12,742 nucleotides of DNA from Rhodospirillales bacterium (GCA_024644185.1 JAHELM010000026.1:1-12742); one strand, 5' to 3'. Shown: positions 1 to 8,653, counted from the first letter of the stretch. Numbers and translations: made by a program. The notes: a model not told the origin generated them from the sequence alone.

Positions 1-1213
1 GCGGCGCACCGACCCCACGGGGTCGGTGACGCTGGTCTGCGGAGAAGAGTCGGCACCCTATTCGCGGATGGCGATTCCCTACCTCCTCGCCGAGGATATC
101 GGCGAGGAGGGCACGCATCTACGGCACGGATCCGATCATTACAAGACACTGGGCATTGCGTTGAAACGCGACCGGGCGACCGCCGTATCGCCGGGGGATC
201 GCAAGGTTACCCTGGAGAGCGGTGGCTCCCTGCCCTATGACCGGCTGCTGATCGCCACCGGATCGCGACCCGCCCGCCCGCCGGTGCCCGGCATGGATCT
301 GCCCGGCGTCGAATCGTGCTGGACGCTGGAAGATGCAAGGCGGATCGCAGCACGCACCAAGCCGGGATCGCGCGCCGTTCTGATGGGGGCCGGCTTCATC
401 GGCTGCATCGTGTTGGAGGCGCTGGCCGCACGGAAGGTTCACCTCACCGTGGTCGAGATGGCCGACCGTATGTTGCCGCGCATGATGGACGATGCTGGGG
501 CGGCGATGATCAAGCGCTGGTGCGAATCGAAAGGCGTTTCCGTGCTGACGGGAACCGCCGTCAAGGCGGTCAAGGCAGCCGGATCGGTATTGCACCTGAC
601 CCTGGGCAACGGTGAGTCGCTGGACGCCGACCTTGTCGTCTGCGCCACCGGCGTTCGGCCTAATGTCGAATTCCTGAAGGGCAGCGGCATCGCGGTCGAT
701 CAGGGAATTCTGGTCGACAACCGCCTGAGTACGGGAACTGACGGCGTATTTGCCGCTGGCGACGTAGCCCAGGGGCCTGATTTCTCGACCGGGCGTCAGG
801 AGATCCACGCGATTCAACCTACCGCCAGCGAGCACGGCCGGATTGCCGCGCTCAATATGGCTGGGGTGGAGACGGCCTATCGTGGCAGTCTGGCCATGAA
901 CGTCCTGAACACGCTGGGCCTGATTTCCAGTTCCTACGGCCTCTGGATGGGCGTTGAAGGCGGCCAGCGTGCTGTGGCCCGGGACGATTCGACGGCCCGA
1001 TACCTGCGCCTGGAATTCGATGGCGATGTGCTCGTCGGTTCCCTGTCTCTGGGGTTGACCCAGCATGTCGGTGTGCTGCGGGGTCTGATCCAGACCAGGA
1101 CGCCTCTGGGCGCCTGGAAGGACCGCCTGCTGCAGGACCCGCACCTGGTGATGAACGCCTATCTGGAATGCGCCCAGGGCTCGGCGGTGCGGGCGCCAGG
1201 TCTGGGACGATGA
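1..1213 (+). CDS. NAD(P)/FAD-dependent pyridine nucleotide-disulfide oxidoreductase family protein (5' truncated by window)
   Basis: The reading frame is open from base 2, so the N-terminus with the first FAD-binding GxGxxG lies outside the window; about 403 residues are visible. Seen: ATGSRP near base 254, a second dinucleotide-binding motif GAGFIG near base 386 followed by TVVE, whose acidic residue at the end of strand beta-2 suggests NADH rather than NADPH, ATGVRP near base 644, and AAGD near base 752, the FAD-contacting motif near the end of the FAD domain. Together these define a flavoprotein of the two-dinucleotide-domain class, with about 130 further residues as a C-terminal domain. 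No redox-active CxxxxC pair is visible. The substrate cannot be read from sequence. The stop codon overlaps the start of the MoaD-like gene by 4 nt, so the two are probably co-translated. That partnership recalls the FAD subunit of tungsten aldehyde oxidoreductase clusters; this is inference. Confidence 0.88.
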   Translation, partial: RRTDPTGSVTLVCGEESAPYSRMAIPYLLAEDIGEEGTHLRHGSDHYKTLGIALKRDRATAVSPGDRKVTLESGGSLPYDRLLIATGSRPARPPVPGMDLPGVESCWTLEDARRIAARTKPGSRAVLMGAGFIGCIVLEALAARKVHLTVVEMADRMLPRMMDDAGAAMIKRWCESKGVSVLTGTAVKAVKAAGSVLHLTLGNGESLDADLVVCATGVRPNVEFLKGSGIAVDQGILVDNRLSTGTDGVFAAGDVAQGPDFSTGRQEIHAIQPTASEHGRIAALNMAGVETAYRGSLAMNVLNTLGLISSSYGLWMGVEGGQRAVARDDSTARYLRLEFDGDVLVGSLSLGLTQHVGVLRGLIQTRTPLGAWKDRLLQDPHLVMNAYLECAQGSAVRAPGLGR

Positions 1214-1461
1214 AGATCACCCTGAGAATGACCGGCCTCGCCGCCCGCTACCTGCCACCTGGAAGCACCGGCAGCCTCGCCGATATGGAAATTCCCGATG
1301 GGAGCACCGTGGGTGCCCTGATGCGCCAGCTTGGCCTGCCCAGTGAGGACAGCTATCTGGTGATCGTCAGCGACGTCGCCGTGCCCCATGCCAAGCGTCA
1401 GGCCCATCACCTCGCCGAGGGTGACATGATTGCCATCGTGCCGCCGCTCAAGGGCGGCTGA
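1210..1461 (+). CDS. MoaD/ThiS-like small sulfur-carrier protein (ubiquitin-like beta-grasp)
   Basis: An 83-residue protein ending in VPPLKGG. The terminal Gly-Gly is the hallmark of MoaD/ThiS proteins, which are adenylated and thiocarboxylated at the last glycine by a MoeB/ThiF-type enzyme and donate sulfur, for molybdopterin in the case of MoaD. The order of short strands, the helix around residues 32-42 (STVGALMRQLGLP) and the end GDMIAIVPP all fit the beta-grasp fold. I chose ATG 1210 over a GTG/ATG further upstream because it gives the usual length, sits in an ATGA overlap with the flavoprotein stop, and has GGGA just upstream. No moaE or moaA is adjacent. A dedicated MoaD paralogue beside a flavoprotein suggests service to a particular Mo/W enzyme or another sulfur transfer. 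ThiS is the alternative, but no thiG is near. Confidence 0.85.
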   Translation: MKITLRMTGLAARYLPPGSTGSLADMEIPDGSTVGALMRQLGLPSEDSYLVIVSDVAVPHAKRQAHHLAEGDMIAIVPPLKGG

Positions 1462-1486
1462 CAGGCGCTTCCGCGGATCGTTACGG

Positions 1487-1518
1487 AAAAAGGGCAGCCG
1501 GTTGGCTGCCCTTTTTTT
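1487..1518. terminator. Bidirectional rho-independent terminator between MoaD-like gene and tRNA-Asp
   Basis: GGGCAGCC (1492-1499), loop GGTT, GGCTGCCC (1504-1511), then seven T. On the left the stem is preceded by five A, so it also ends transcription coming leftwards from tRNA-Asp. It lies 25 nt after the MoaD-like stop and 13 nt from the 3' end of the tRNA. Confidence 0.92.
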
Positions 1519-1530
1519 CGTGCCAGAAAC

Positions 1531-1607
<77 letters not shown>

Positions 1608-1630
1608 AAGTGCTTGTTTCAAGCCCCGTG

Positions 1631-1659
1631 CATGTACTTCACGGTCACCCGGGTGTCAA
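1631..1659 (-). promoter_or_regulatory. Promoter of tRNA-Asp
   Basis: On the minus strand a perfect TTGACA (1654-1659) is followed after 17 nt by TACATG (1631-1636). The -10 is poor but the spacing is ideal, and the tRNA begins 23 nt downstream. A short dyad GCTTG-TTT-CAAGC (1612-1624) sits in the leader. Confidence 0.55.
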
Positions 1660-1710
1660 GCGAACTTCACTGATATTTCCGGTTTCTCCGCTATGCCGCT
1701 GTGCCTGTGG

Positions 1711-1786
1711 TGGTGGGCGATGACGGGCTCGAACCGCCGACCCTCTCGGTGTAAACGAGATGCTCTTCCAGCTGAGCTAATCGCCC
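1711..1786 (-). tRNA. tRNA-Val (anticodon UAC)
   Basis: A 76-nt cloverleaf on the minus strand: acceptor GGGCGAT/ATCGCCC fully paired, discriminator A, encoded CCA. The anticodon stem TCTCG/CGAGA encloses loop TTTACAC, anticodon TAC. The T arm contains GGTTCGAGCC. It serves GUA and other valine codons. tRNA-Val then tRNA-Asp after hup is a common alphaproteobacterial order. Confidence 0.98.
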
Positions 1787-1805
1787 TGATAGGCCACCAC
1801 GGATC

Positions 1806-1811
1806 TATATA
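1806..1811 (-). promoter_or_regulatory. Possible -10 element upstream of tRNA-Val
   Basis: TATATA lies 20 nt before the tRNA-Val 5' end, inside a loose dyad GATCT-N8-AGATC (1802-1819 region). I see no convincing -35 at 16-18 nt, so the tRNA may instead be transcribed from further upstream. This is the only AT-rich stretch in the 110-nt gap between hup and tRNA-Val. Confidence 0.25.
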
Positions 1812-1847
1812 AAGAGATCATGAACCACACCGATGCAGAGACGCGAA

Positions 1848-1873
1848 CGGCCACCCGGTTCCCCAGGTGGCCG
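1848..1873 (-). terminator. Stem-loop downstream of hup, possible terminator
   Basis: Perfect 8-bp stem CGGCCACC/GGTGGCCG with a 10-nt loop, 24 nt after the hup stop. No T-run follows on the minus strand, so it may act as an mRNA 3'-end stabiliser or a weak terminator rather than a classical one. Confidence 0.4.
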
Positions 1874-1896
1874 CTGCGAAACCTAAGGAACCACGA

Positions 1897-2169
1897 TCAG
1901 TTGACCGCGTCCTTCAGACCCTTGCCAGCCTTGAACTTCGGCTGCTTCGACGCGGGAATCTGGATCGTCGCACCAGTCCGCGGATTGCGGCCTGTCGACG
2001 CCTTGCGCGCCGCAACGTTAAAGGTGCCGAAGCCAACCAGGCGAACATCGTCGCCACGCTTCAGAGCCTTGGTGATATTTTCGAACACTGCATCCACAGC
2101 CTTTGTGGCGTCGGCCTTGGACAGGCCGGAATCACTGGCGACGGACGAAACGAGATCGTTCTTATTCAC
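1897..2169 (-). CDS. hup: DNA-binding protein HU (HU-beta type)
   Basis: A 90-residue protein, the usual HU length. It opens with MNKNDLVSSVA and has the family pattern throughout: an N-terminal helix pair (residues 3-37), the VRLVGFGTF turn (about 43-51), the DNA-binding arm with RNPRTG (61-66) carrying the proline that intercalates in bent DNA, and the C-terminal helix GKGLKDAVN. HU dimerises, bends DNA and compacts the nucleoid. The start codon is GTG, with AAGGGGG about 9 nt upstream as ribosome binding site. It follows lon with a 191-nt gap holding the lon terminator and its own promoter, the order seen in many alphaproteobacteria. No IHF-specific features are present. Confidence 0.97.
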   Translation of the reverse strand: MNKNDLVSSVASDSGLSKADATKAVDAVFENITKALKRGDDVRLVGFGTFNVAARKASTGRNPRTGATIQIPASKQPKFKAGKGLKDAVN

Positions 2170-2240
2170 TGCAGAGCCCCCTTCTGGACAGGGAATGATG
2201 TAGGTTGTATTGCTTAAACCGTGTCTTCAAAAGACGGCAA

Positions 2241-2270
2241 AGTGTAAATGAAATTGCCCCCCGCCGTCAA
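2241..2270 (-). promoter_or_regulatory. Candidate promoter of hup
   Basis: TTGACG (2265-2270) and TACACT (2241-2246) on the minus strand, 18 nt apart. The predicted start near 2234 gives a leader of about 65 nt. A small dyad GTCTT-CAA-AAGAC (2223-2235) falls at the predicted start. It lies downstream of the lon terminator, supporting separate transcription of hup. Confidence 0.45.
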
Positions 2271-2302
2271 CGTTGAAACCGCAGAAATCCAAGGTTTTCC
2301 AC

Positions 2303-2334
2303 AATAAAGACGCCCGCGACGAAAATCGCGGGCG
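2303..2334 (-). terminator. Terminator of lon
   Basis: On the minus strand, 26 nt after the lon stop: a 9-bp GC-rich stem CGCCCGCGA/TCGCGGGCG around a 6-nt loop, followed by TCTTTATT. The T-tract is interrupted but the stem is strong. Confidence 0.75.
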
Positions 2335-2360
2335 CCAAGATAAATTGTTCTGTCGGCCAC

Positions 2361-2376
2361 TTAATGGGTGATTAAC
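2361..2376. promoter_or_regulatory. Perfect CtrA-type motif TTAA-N7-TTAAC overlapping lon stop
   Basis: TTAA (2361-2364), seven bases, TTAAC (2372-2376). The first TTAA includes the complement of the lon TAA stop and the second lies in the last codons. It is about 190 nt upstream of hup but also upstream of the lon terminator, so a regulatory role is uncertain. Confidence 0.3.
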
Positions 2377-4769
2377 GTACCCCGGTCGTCGGTCTCGTCC
2401 GGCTTCGCCACCGGCTCGTTTTCCGGCTTCCATTCGATCGCCTTCAGCGGGCTAACCAGCGCATTCGCCAAAACCTCGTCCGCCGTCGTCATCGGCAGAA
2501 TCTCCAAACCCTGTTTGACGTTATCCGGGATGTCCGCCAGGTCTTTCATATTGTCTTTGGGAATCAATACTGTCTTGATTCCACCGCGGAGCGCCGCCAA
2601 TAGCTTCTCCTTCAAGCCGCCGATCGGCAGCACGCGGCCGCGCAGCGTGATTTCGCCGGTCATGGCGATGTCGCGACGCACCGGAATCCCGGTCAGCACC
2701 GAGACGATCGAGGTCACCATGGCGACGCCAGCCGACGGCCCGTCCTTGGGCGTTGCGCCCTCGGGGACATGGACATGGATATCGGTTTTGGCGAACACCG
2801 GCGGTTCGATCCCGAAGGACGCAGCGCGGCTCTTCACGTAACTTTCCGCTGCCTGCACGGATTCCTGCATGACATCGCCCAGCTTGCCGGTTTTCGAAAC
2901 CCGGCCTTTGCCCGGCACGCTGAGCGACTCAATCGTCAAGAGCTCACCGCCGAACTCGGTCCAGGCCAAACCGGTAACAACACCGACCAGATCCTTTTCC
3001 TCAAGCACGCCGAAATGGTATTTGCGCACGCCAGCATATTTCTCAAGGTTATCGCTGGTCACCTCGACGGACTTGCAGCCGCCCTCGCCCAGCAGGATTT
3101 CCTTGATCGCCTTACGCGTCAACCCGGCGATCTCGCGCTCGAGATTGCGAACGCCGGCTTCCCGCGTGTAATAGCGGATCATATCACGCAGGGCGCCGTC
3201 GGTGACCGACCACTCGCCCGGCTTCAGCCCGTTTGCGTCGATCTGCTTGGGAATCAGATAGCGTGTCGCGATTTGCACTTTCTCGTCCTCGGTATAACCG
3301 GGGATACGAATGAGCTCCATGCGGTCGAGCAGCGGCTGCGGCATGCGCAGGGTGTTCGCCGTCGTCAGGAACATCACATCCGACAGGTCGTAATCGACCT
3401 CGAGATAGTGGTCGTTGAAGCTGTTGTTCTGTTCCGGATCGAGAACTTCCAGCAGCGCCGAGGACGGATCGCCACGCCAATCGGCACCCAGCTTGTCGAT
3501 TTCGTCGAGCAGGAACAATGGATTCGACGACTTCGCCTTCTTCATGCCCTGGATGATCTTGCCAGGCATCGAACCGATATAGGTCCGTCGATGACCGCGA
3601 ATCTCCGCCTCGTCACGCACGCCACCCAGTGACATACGTACGAAGTTACGGCCGGTCGCCTTGGCGATCGACTTTCCGAGCGAGGTCTTACCGACGCCGG
3701 GCGGACCCACGAGGCACAGGATCGGCCCCTTCACCTTGGTTGTGCGATTCTGCACGGCAAGATATTCGAGGATCCGCTCCTTGACCTTCTCCAGCCCATA
3801 ATGGTCCTCGTCGAGAACCTTCTGCGCGGCCCGCAGGTCGCGCTTGGTTTTGGTCAGCTTCTTCCACGGAATCGAGAGCAGCCAGTCGAGATAGTTGCGC
3901 ACCACCGTAGCCTCGGCCGACATCGGGCTCATCGACCGCAGCTTCTTGATCTCGGCCTCGGCCTTTTCGCGCGCTTCCTTCGAAAGCTTGGCGCTCCGGA
4001 TACGGTTTTCCATCTCCGACAATTCGTCGCGACCATCCTCGGTCTCGCCGAGTTCCTTCTGGATCGCCTTCAACTGTTCGTTCAGGTAATACTCGCGCTG
4101 CGTCTTTTCCATCTGCCGCTTGACGCGGTTCCGGATGCGCTTTTCCACCTGCAGGACGCTGATCTCACCTTCCATGAAGGCGTAGACGCGCTCCAGCCGC
4201 TCCAGCGTGCTCTCGGTTTCCAGCAGTTGCTGTTTGTCGGCAATCTTCAGCGTCAGATGCTGCGCCACGGTGTCGGCCAGCTTCGCCGGTTCGTCAATCT
4301 GGTTGACCGAGATCAAGACCTCGGCGGGAATCTTCTTGTTCAGCTTGATATACTGCTCGAACTGCGAGACGACGGCGCGACCCAGCGCCTCCAGCTCCTG
4401 CTGGTCGTCCTCGCGCTCTTCCAGCATGTCGGCGTAGACTTGGAAGAAATTCGGGTTGTCCGTGAAACGGCGGATGCGCGCACGCTGCCCACCCTCGACC
4501 AGTACCTTGACCGTGCCGTCGGGCAGCTTCAAGAGCTGCAGAACCGTGCCGATCGTACCAACCGAATAGATGTCGGACGGCGTGGGATCGTCCTGCGACG
4601 CGTTCTTCTGGGTAACAAGCAGGATCTGCTTGTCGTCCTTCATCACATCCTCGAGCGCCCGCACCGATTTCTCGCGGCCGACGAACAGCGGCACGATCAT
4701 GTGCGGGAAAACGACGATATCGCGAAGGGGCAGAACCGGATAAGTCACGCCGCGCGGAATTTCAAGCAT
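2361..4769 (-). CDS. lon: ATP-dependent endopeptidase La (Lon protease)
   Basis: An 802-residue cytosolic AAA+ serine protease that degrades misfolded and some regulatory proteins. Domains: N-terminal substrate-binding LON domain (about 1-210, opening MLEIPRGVTYPVL), a coiled-coil linker (about 215-290), AAA+ module with Walker A GPPGVGKT (355-362) and Walker B LFLLDEID (418-425), and the protease domain with GPSAG containing catalytic Ser679 and GGLKEK containing Lys722. Ser679 and Lys722 fall exactly at the E. coli numbers, the main reason for choosing ATG 4769 over a GTG 16 codons upstream; GAGG lies about 10 nt before it. A polar tail of about 20 residues closes the protein. The 137-nt gap after clpX leaves room for its own promoter. 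Nothing is missing from the active site. Confidence 0.98.
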   Translation of the reverse strand: MLEIPRGVTYPVLPLRDIVVFPHMIVPLFVGREKSVRALEDVMKDDKQILLVTQKNASQDDPTPSDIYSVGTIGTVLQLLKLPDGTVKVLVEGGQRARIRRFTDNPNFFQVYADMLEEREDDQQELEALGRAVVSQFEQYIKLNKKIPAEVLISVNQIDEPAKLADTVAQHLTLKIADKQQLLETESTLERLERVYAFMEGEISVLQVEKRIRNRVKRQMEKTQREYYLNEQLKAIQKELGETEDGRDELSEMENRIRSAKLSKEAREKAEAEIKKLRSMSPMSAEATVVRNYLDWLLSIPWKKLTKTKRDLRAAQKVLDEDHYGLEKVKERILEYLAVQNRTTKVKGPILCLVGPPGVGKTSLGKSIAKATGRNFVRMSLGGVRDEAEIRGHRRTYIGSMPGKIIQGMKKAKSSNPLFLLDEIDKLGADWRGDPSSALLEVLDPEQNNSFNDHYLEVDYDLSDVMFLTTANTLRMPQPLLDRMELIRIPGYTEDEKVQIATRYLIPKQIDANGLKPGEWSVTDGALRDMIRYYTREAGVRNLEREIAGLTRKAIKEILLGEGGCKSVEVTSDNLEKYAGVRKYHFGVLEEKDLVGVVTGLAWTEFGGELLTIESLSVPGKGRVSKTGKLGDVMQESVQAAESYVKSRAASFGIEPPVFAKTDIHVHVPEGATPKDGPSAGVAMVTSIVSVLTGIPVRRDIAMTGEITLRGRVLPIGGLKEKLLAALRGGIKTVLIPKDNMKDLADIPDNVKQGLEILPMTTADEVLANALVSPLKAIEWKPENEPVAKPDETDDRGTLITH

Positions 4770-4848
4770 ATATCTCTTGCCTCGTTGTCCGCGCCGAGGC
4801 GGGCGCGGAGAATTCACTCATTAGCCACGATGTGCGGCACCGCCTTAC

Positions 4849-4877
4849 AAGTGGCGTATATTTCCCCCGCATTCAAG
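4849..4877 (-). promoter_or_regulatory. Weak candidate heat-shock-type promoter of lon
   Basis: In the 137-nt clpX-lon gap the minus strand has CTTGAA (4872-4877), the RpoH -35 core, followed after 17 nt by CCACTT (4849-4854), a poor match to the expected -10. lon is commonly heat-shock controlled, which is why I list it. The call rests on one half-site. Confidence 0.2.
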
Positions 4878-4906
4878 TCCGCGACCGCAACGAGTTACGA
4901 CCGGAC

Positions 4907-6172
<1,266 letters not shown>

Positions 6173-6262
6173 CGAGTGCTATCCGCTTCGTTTCCTCGAC
6201 CGGGCCATGATATCGAAAGGTCGACTCTCCCGACAATCAGAAATCACCATAACCCGGCACGT

Positions 6263-6278
6263 TTAATATAGGCTTAAC
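6263..6278. promoter_or_regulatory. Perfect CtrA-type binding motif upstream of clpX
   Basis: TTAA (6263-6266), N7, TTAAC (6274-6278), matching the full CtrA consensus TTAA-N7-TTAAC. It lies in the clpP-clpX gap, centred about 98 nt before the clpX ATG. A TATATT on the minus strand lies inside the motif and could be a -10, but no good -35 accompanies it. Confidence 0.5.
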
Positions 6279-6369
6279 GATAAATCCCGCCATATCCGAT
6301 GGCACGGTTATCGTCCAGACCCGACTGCCCCCCGAGGCGCGAAGCGCGGCACGCGTGGATTCAGGCTGG

Positions 6370-7026
6370 TCAGGAGCCGCCCTTACCCTTGCCGGGCTCC
6401 TCGGAGCCAGCCGCCACCGGCCGCGCCGAAACCACCTCGTCAATCAATCCGAATTCCTTCGCCTCGACCGGCGACAGGAAGCGGTCGCGCTCTACCGCCG
6501 ACTCGATTGTCGCCAAATCCTGGCCGGTATGATACACGAAAATCTCGTTCAAACGCTGACGCACCTTCATGATTTCCTTGGCGTGGATCTCGATATCCGA
6601 CGCCTGCCCCTGGAAACCGCCCGACGGCTGATGGATCATGACCCGGCTGTTCGGCAGCGAATAGCGCTTGCCCTTGGCGCCGGCGCACAGCAGCAGTGCC
6701 CCCATGGACGCCGCCTGGCCGACCACCACGGTTGAAACCTTGGGCCGGATATATTGCATGGTGTCGTAGATCGACAAGCCGGCCGTCACGACGCCGCCCG
6801 GCGAGTTGATGTAGAACGAAATATCCTTGGTCGGATTCTCCGACTCCAGAAACAGCAGCTGGGCGCAGATCAGACTGGCGACGCCGTCATGGACGGCCCC
6901 GGTCAGGAAAATGATGCGTTCCTTGAGCAGCCGGGAATAGATATCGTAGGCGCGCTCGCCCCGGCTGGTCTGTTCGACCACCATGGGGACCAGCGTGTTC
7001 ATGTAAACGTCGTGGTTGTTGGTCAT
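6370..7026 (-). CDS. clpP: ATP-dependent Clp protease proteolytic subunit ClpP
   Basis: A 218-residue serine peptidase that assembles as two stacked heptamers and cuts polypeptides delivered by ClpX or ClpA. The catalytic triad is present: Ser107 in GQAASMG, His132 in MIHQPSGG and Asp181 in ERDRF. The oligomerisation and substrate-binding stretch YINSPGG is at 72-78. The N-terminus with LVPMVVEQT and GERAYDIYSRLL is the form usual in alphaproteobacteria, and it includes a short propeptide-like region. A small glycine/lysine tail (GKGKGGS) ends the protein. ATG 7026 keeps the conserved N-terminus; AGGGA abuts it, an unusually short spacing. It starts 38 nt after the tig stop, so tig and clpP are probably one transcript. 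No second clpP paralogue is in the window. Confidence 0.98.
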   Translation of the reverse strand: MTNNHDVYMNTLVPMVVEQTSRGERAYDIYSRLLKERIIFLTGAVHDGVASLICAQLLFLESENPTKDISFYINSPGGVVTAGLSIYDTMQYIRPKVSTVVVGQAASMGALLLCAGAKGKRYSLPNSRVMIHQPSGGFQGQASDIEIHAKEIMKVRQRLNEIFVYHTGQDLATIESAVERDRFLSPVEAKEFGLIDEVVSARPVAAGSEEPGKGKGGS

Positions 7027-7064
7027 TCCCTGCTACCGCCTGTGCTGCTTTCGAACCCGGACAC

Positions 7065-8504
7065 TCAGTCCTTCTTGGCCTTGGTTGCCGATACCTTCTT
7101 CTTGCCGGCCCCGGGCTTGTCCGTTTCCGCCTTGGCGGCCTTGGCCTTCTTGCCCTTGCCGGCCGATTCCTTGGCAGGCTGTTCGCCCTGCTCGGCCTTC
7201 AACAAATCTTCCATTGTACCGGCCCGCTCGGTCACCTTGGCCATCTCGAGGATGAAGTCGGTCACCTTGTTCTCGAACAAAGGCGCGCGCAACTCGGCCT
7301 GCGACTGCGGATTGTTTCGGTAGTGCTCGACGACTTCGCGCTGATGGCCCGGATAGCGCTGTGCCTCGGCGACAATCGCGCGATTCACCTCTTCCTGGCT
7401 GACCTGGACGTTATTCCGGCGGCCAACATCGGCCAGCAACAGGCCAAGCCGAACCCGCCGCTCGGCGATCTTGCGGTATTCGGCCCGCAAATCGTCGTCG
7501 GATTTGTCGATGTCGTCTTCGTCGATCTGGCCCTGGGTGCGTGCCTGTTCGAACTGCCCCCATATCGCCTCGAACTCGGCATCGATCATGCCATTCGGCA
7601 CGTCGAAATCGTGCAACTCGGCCAGTTTGTCCAGCAGCTTGCGCTTCAGCGCCGTGCGCGACAAGGCATTGTATTCGCTCTCCAGATTCCCGCGCACCGC
7701 ATCGCGCAGAGCTTTGAGATTCTCGAAGCCCATGGTGCCGGCCAGCGCCTCGTCGATCGGAGACTCGACGTATTCGCGAAGCTCCTTCACCTCGACCGCG
7801 AATTCGGCGTCCTTGCCGGCCAGATCGGAAGAGCCGTAATCGGCCGGAAACGTGACATTGACAGTCACCTTGTCGCCCGGCTTGGCGCCAACCAACTGCT
7901 CCTCGAACCCGGGGATGAAGCGGCCCGACCCCAGTTCCAGGTGGAAATCCTTGCCTGCTCCGCCGTCGAATTCCTTCCCGTCGACACGGCCGACGAAATC
8001 GATGACCGCGACGTCGCCCTGCTTCGCCTTGCGCGCCTTGGCAACGGTTTCGGTCTGCCGGTTCTGCTGGGCGATACGCGTCAGCGCCTCGTCGATTTCC
8101 CTGTCGGCTACCTTCACCGTGACGCGCTCCAGCGCGATCTTGGAGAAATCGGCCGGCTCGAACTCCGGCATCAACTCGACCTGCAACTTGTATTCGAGAT
8201 CGGCGCCCTCGGCGAAATTCGTGATCTCGATACGCGGTTGCATCGCGGGGGTCAGGCCACGTTCGGCCATCGCCTGGGACGACGAGTCGCCGACCGCGGC
8301 CTCGAGCACCTCGCCCATGACCGACTTGCCGTAGCGTTTCTGCAACAGCGACAATGGCGCCTTGCCCGGACGGAAGCCCGGTACGGTGATGCCCTTGCCG
8401 ATCTCGCTCAAACGAGAATCGACTTTCTTGGCGATGTCCCTGGCCTCGATGCGAACCGTGAACTCACGGGAAAGGCCTTCGTTCCTGGTTTCGGTAACCT
8501 GCAT
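7065..8504 (-). CDS. tig: Trigger factor, ribosome-associated chaperone and peptidyl-prolyl isomerase
   Basis: A 479-residue protein that binds the ribosome exit tunnel beside protein L23 and shields nascent chains. Seen: an N-terminal ribosome-binding domain with the signature GFRPGKAP (43-50), an FKBP-type isomerase domain at about 155-240 beginning with GDVAVIDFVG, and a long helical C-terminal chaperone domain (about 250-435). The last 38 residues are a low-complexity Lys/Ala tail that makes it longer than the E. coli protein (432). I chose ATG 8504 because the longer frame to 8714 runs through tRNA-Leu and its sequence there is a tRNA translation. The ribosome binding site is weak (GAG about 11 nt upstream). 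It lies 64 nt after tRNA-Leu in the same direction and may share its promoter. Confidence 0.96.
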   Translation of the reverse strand: MQVTETRNEGLSREFTVRIEARDIAKKVDSRLSEIGKGITVPGFRPGKAPLSLLQKRYGKSVMGEVLEAAVGDSSSQAMAERGLTPAMQPRIEITNFAEGADLEYKLQVELMPEFEPADFSKIALERVTVKVADREIDEALTRIAQQNRQTETVAKARKAKQGDVAVIDFVGRVDGKEFDGGAGKDFHLELGSGRFIPGFEEQLVGAKPGDKVTVNVTFPADYGSSDLAGKDAEFAVEVKELREYVESPIDEALAGTMGFENLKALRDAVRGNLESEYNALSRTALKRKLLDKLAELHDFDVPNGMIDAEFEAIWGQFEQARTQGQIDEDDIDKSDDDLRAEYRKIAERRVRLGLLLADVGRRNNVQVSQEEVNRAIVAEAQRYPGHQREVVEHYRNNPQSQAELRAPLFENKVTDFILEMAKVTERAGTMEDLLKAEQGEQPAKESAGKGKKAKAAKAETDKPGAGKKKVSATKAKKD

Positions 8505-8568
8505 GAATTCGCGTGCTCGAATTAGAGTGAACCTGATACGTACGACCGGCGATCGCGCTACCGTGCAC

Positions 8569-8653
8569 TGGTGCGGGCGAAGGGACTCGAACCCCCACGG
8601 ATTTCTCCACTGGAACCTAAATCCAGCGCGTCTACCAGTTCCGCCACGCCCGC
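8569..8653 (-). tRNA. tRNA-Leu (anticodon UAG)
   Basis: An 85-nt class II tRNA on the minus strand with a long variable arm, as expected for leucine. Acceptor stem GCGGGCG/CGCCCGC is fully paired, discriminator A, CCA encoded. The anticodon stem CTGGA/TCCAG encloses TTTAGGT, anticodon TAG. The T arm has GGTTCGAGTCC. It reads CUA and other CUN leucine codons and precedes tig. Confidence 0.98.

Noticed and set aside
2295..2303. DnaA-box-like TTTTCCACA between lon and hup
   Set aside because: A single box with one deviation from TTATCCACA, no cluster, no AT-rich unwinding region and no dnaA/dnaN context, so it does not suggest an origin.
4770..4817. 16-residue N-terminal extension of Lon from a GTG
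   Set aside because: The Arg/Pro-rich extension is not part of the family; ATG 4769 puts the catalytic residues at the canonical numbers 679 and 722.
7323..8525. Plus-strand frame of 400 codons opposite tig
   Set aside because: It is a shadow of the trigger factor gene, of low-information composition.
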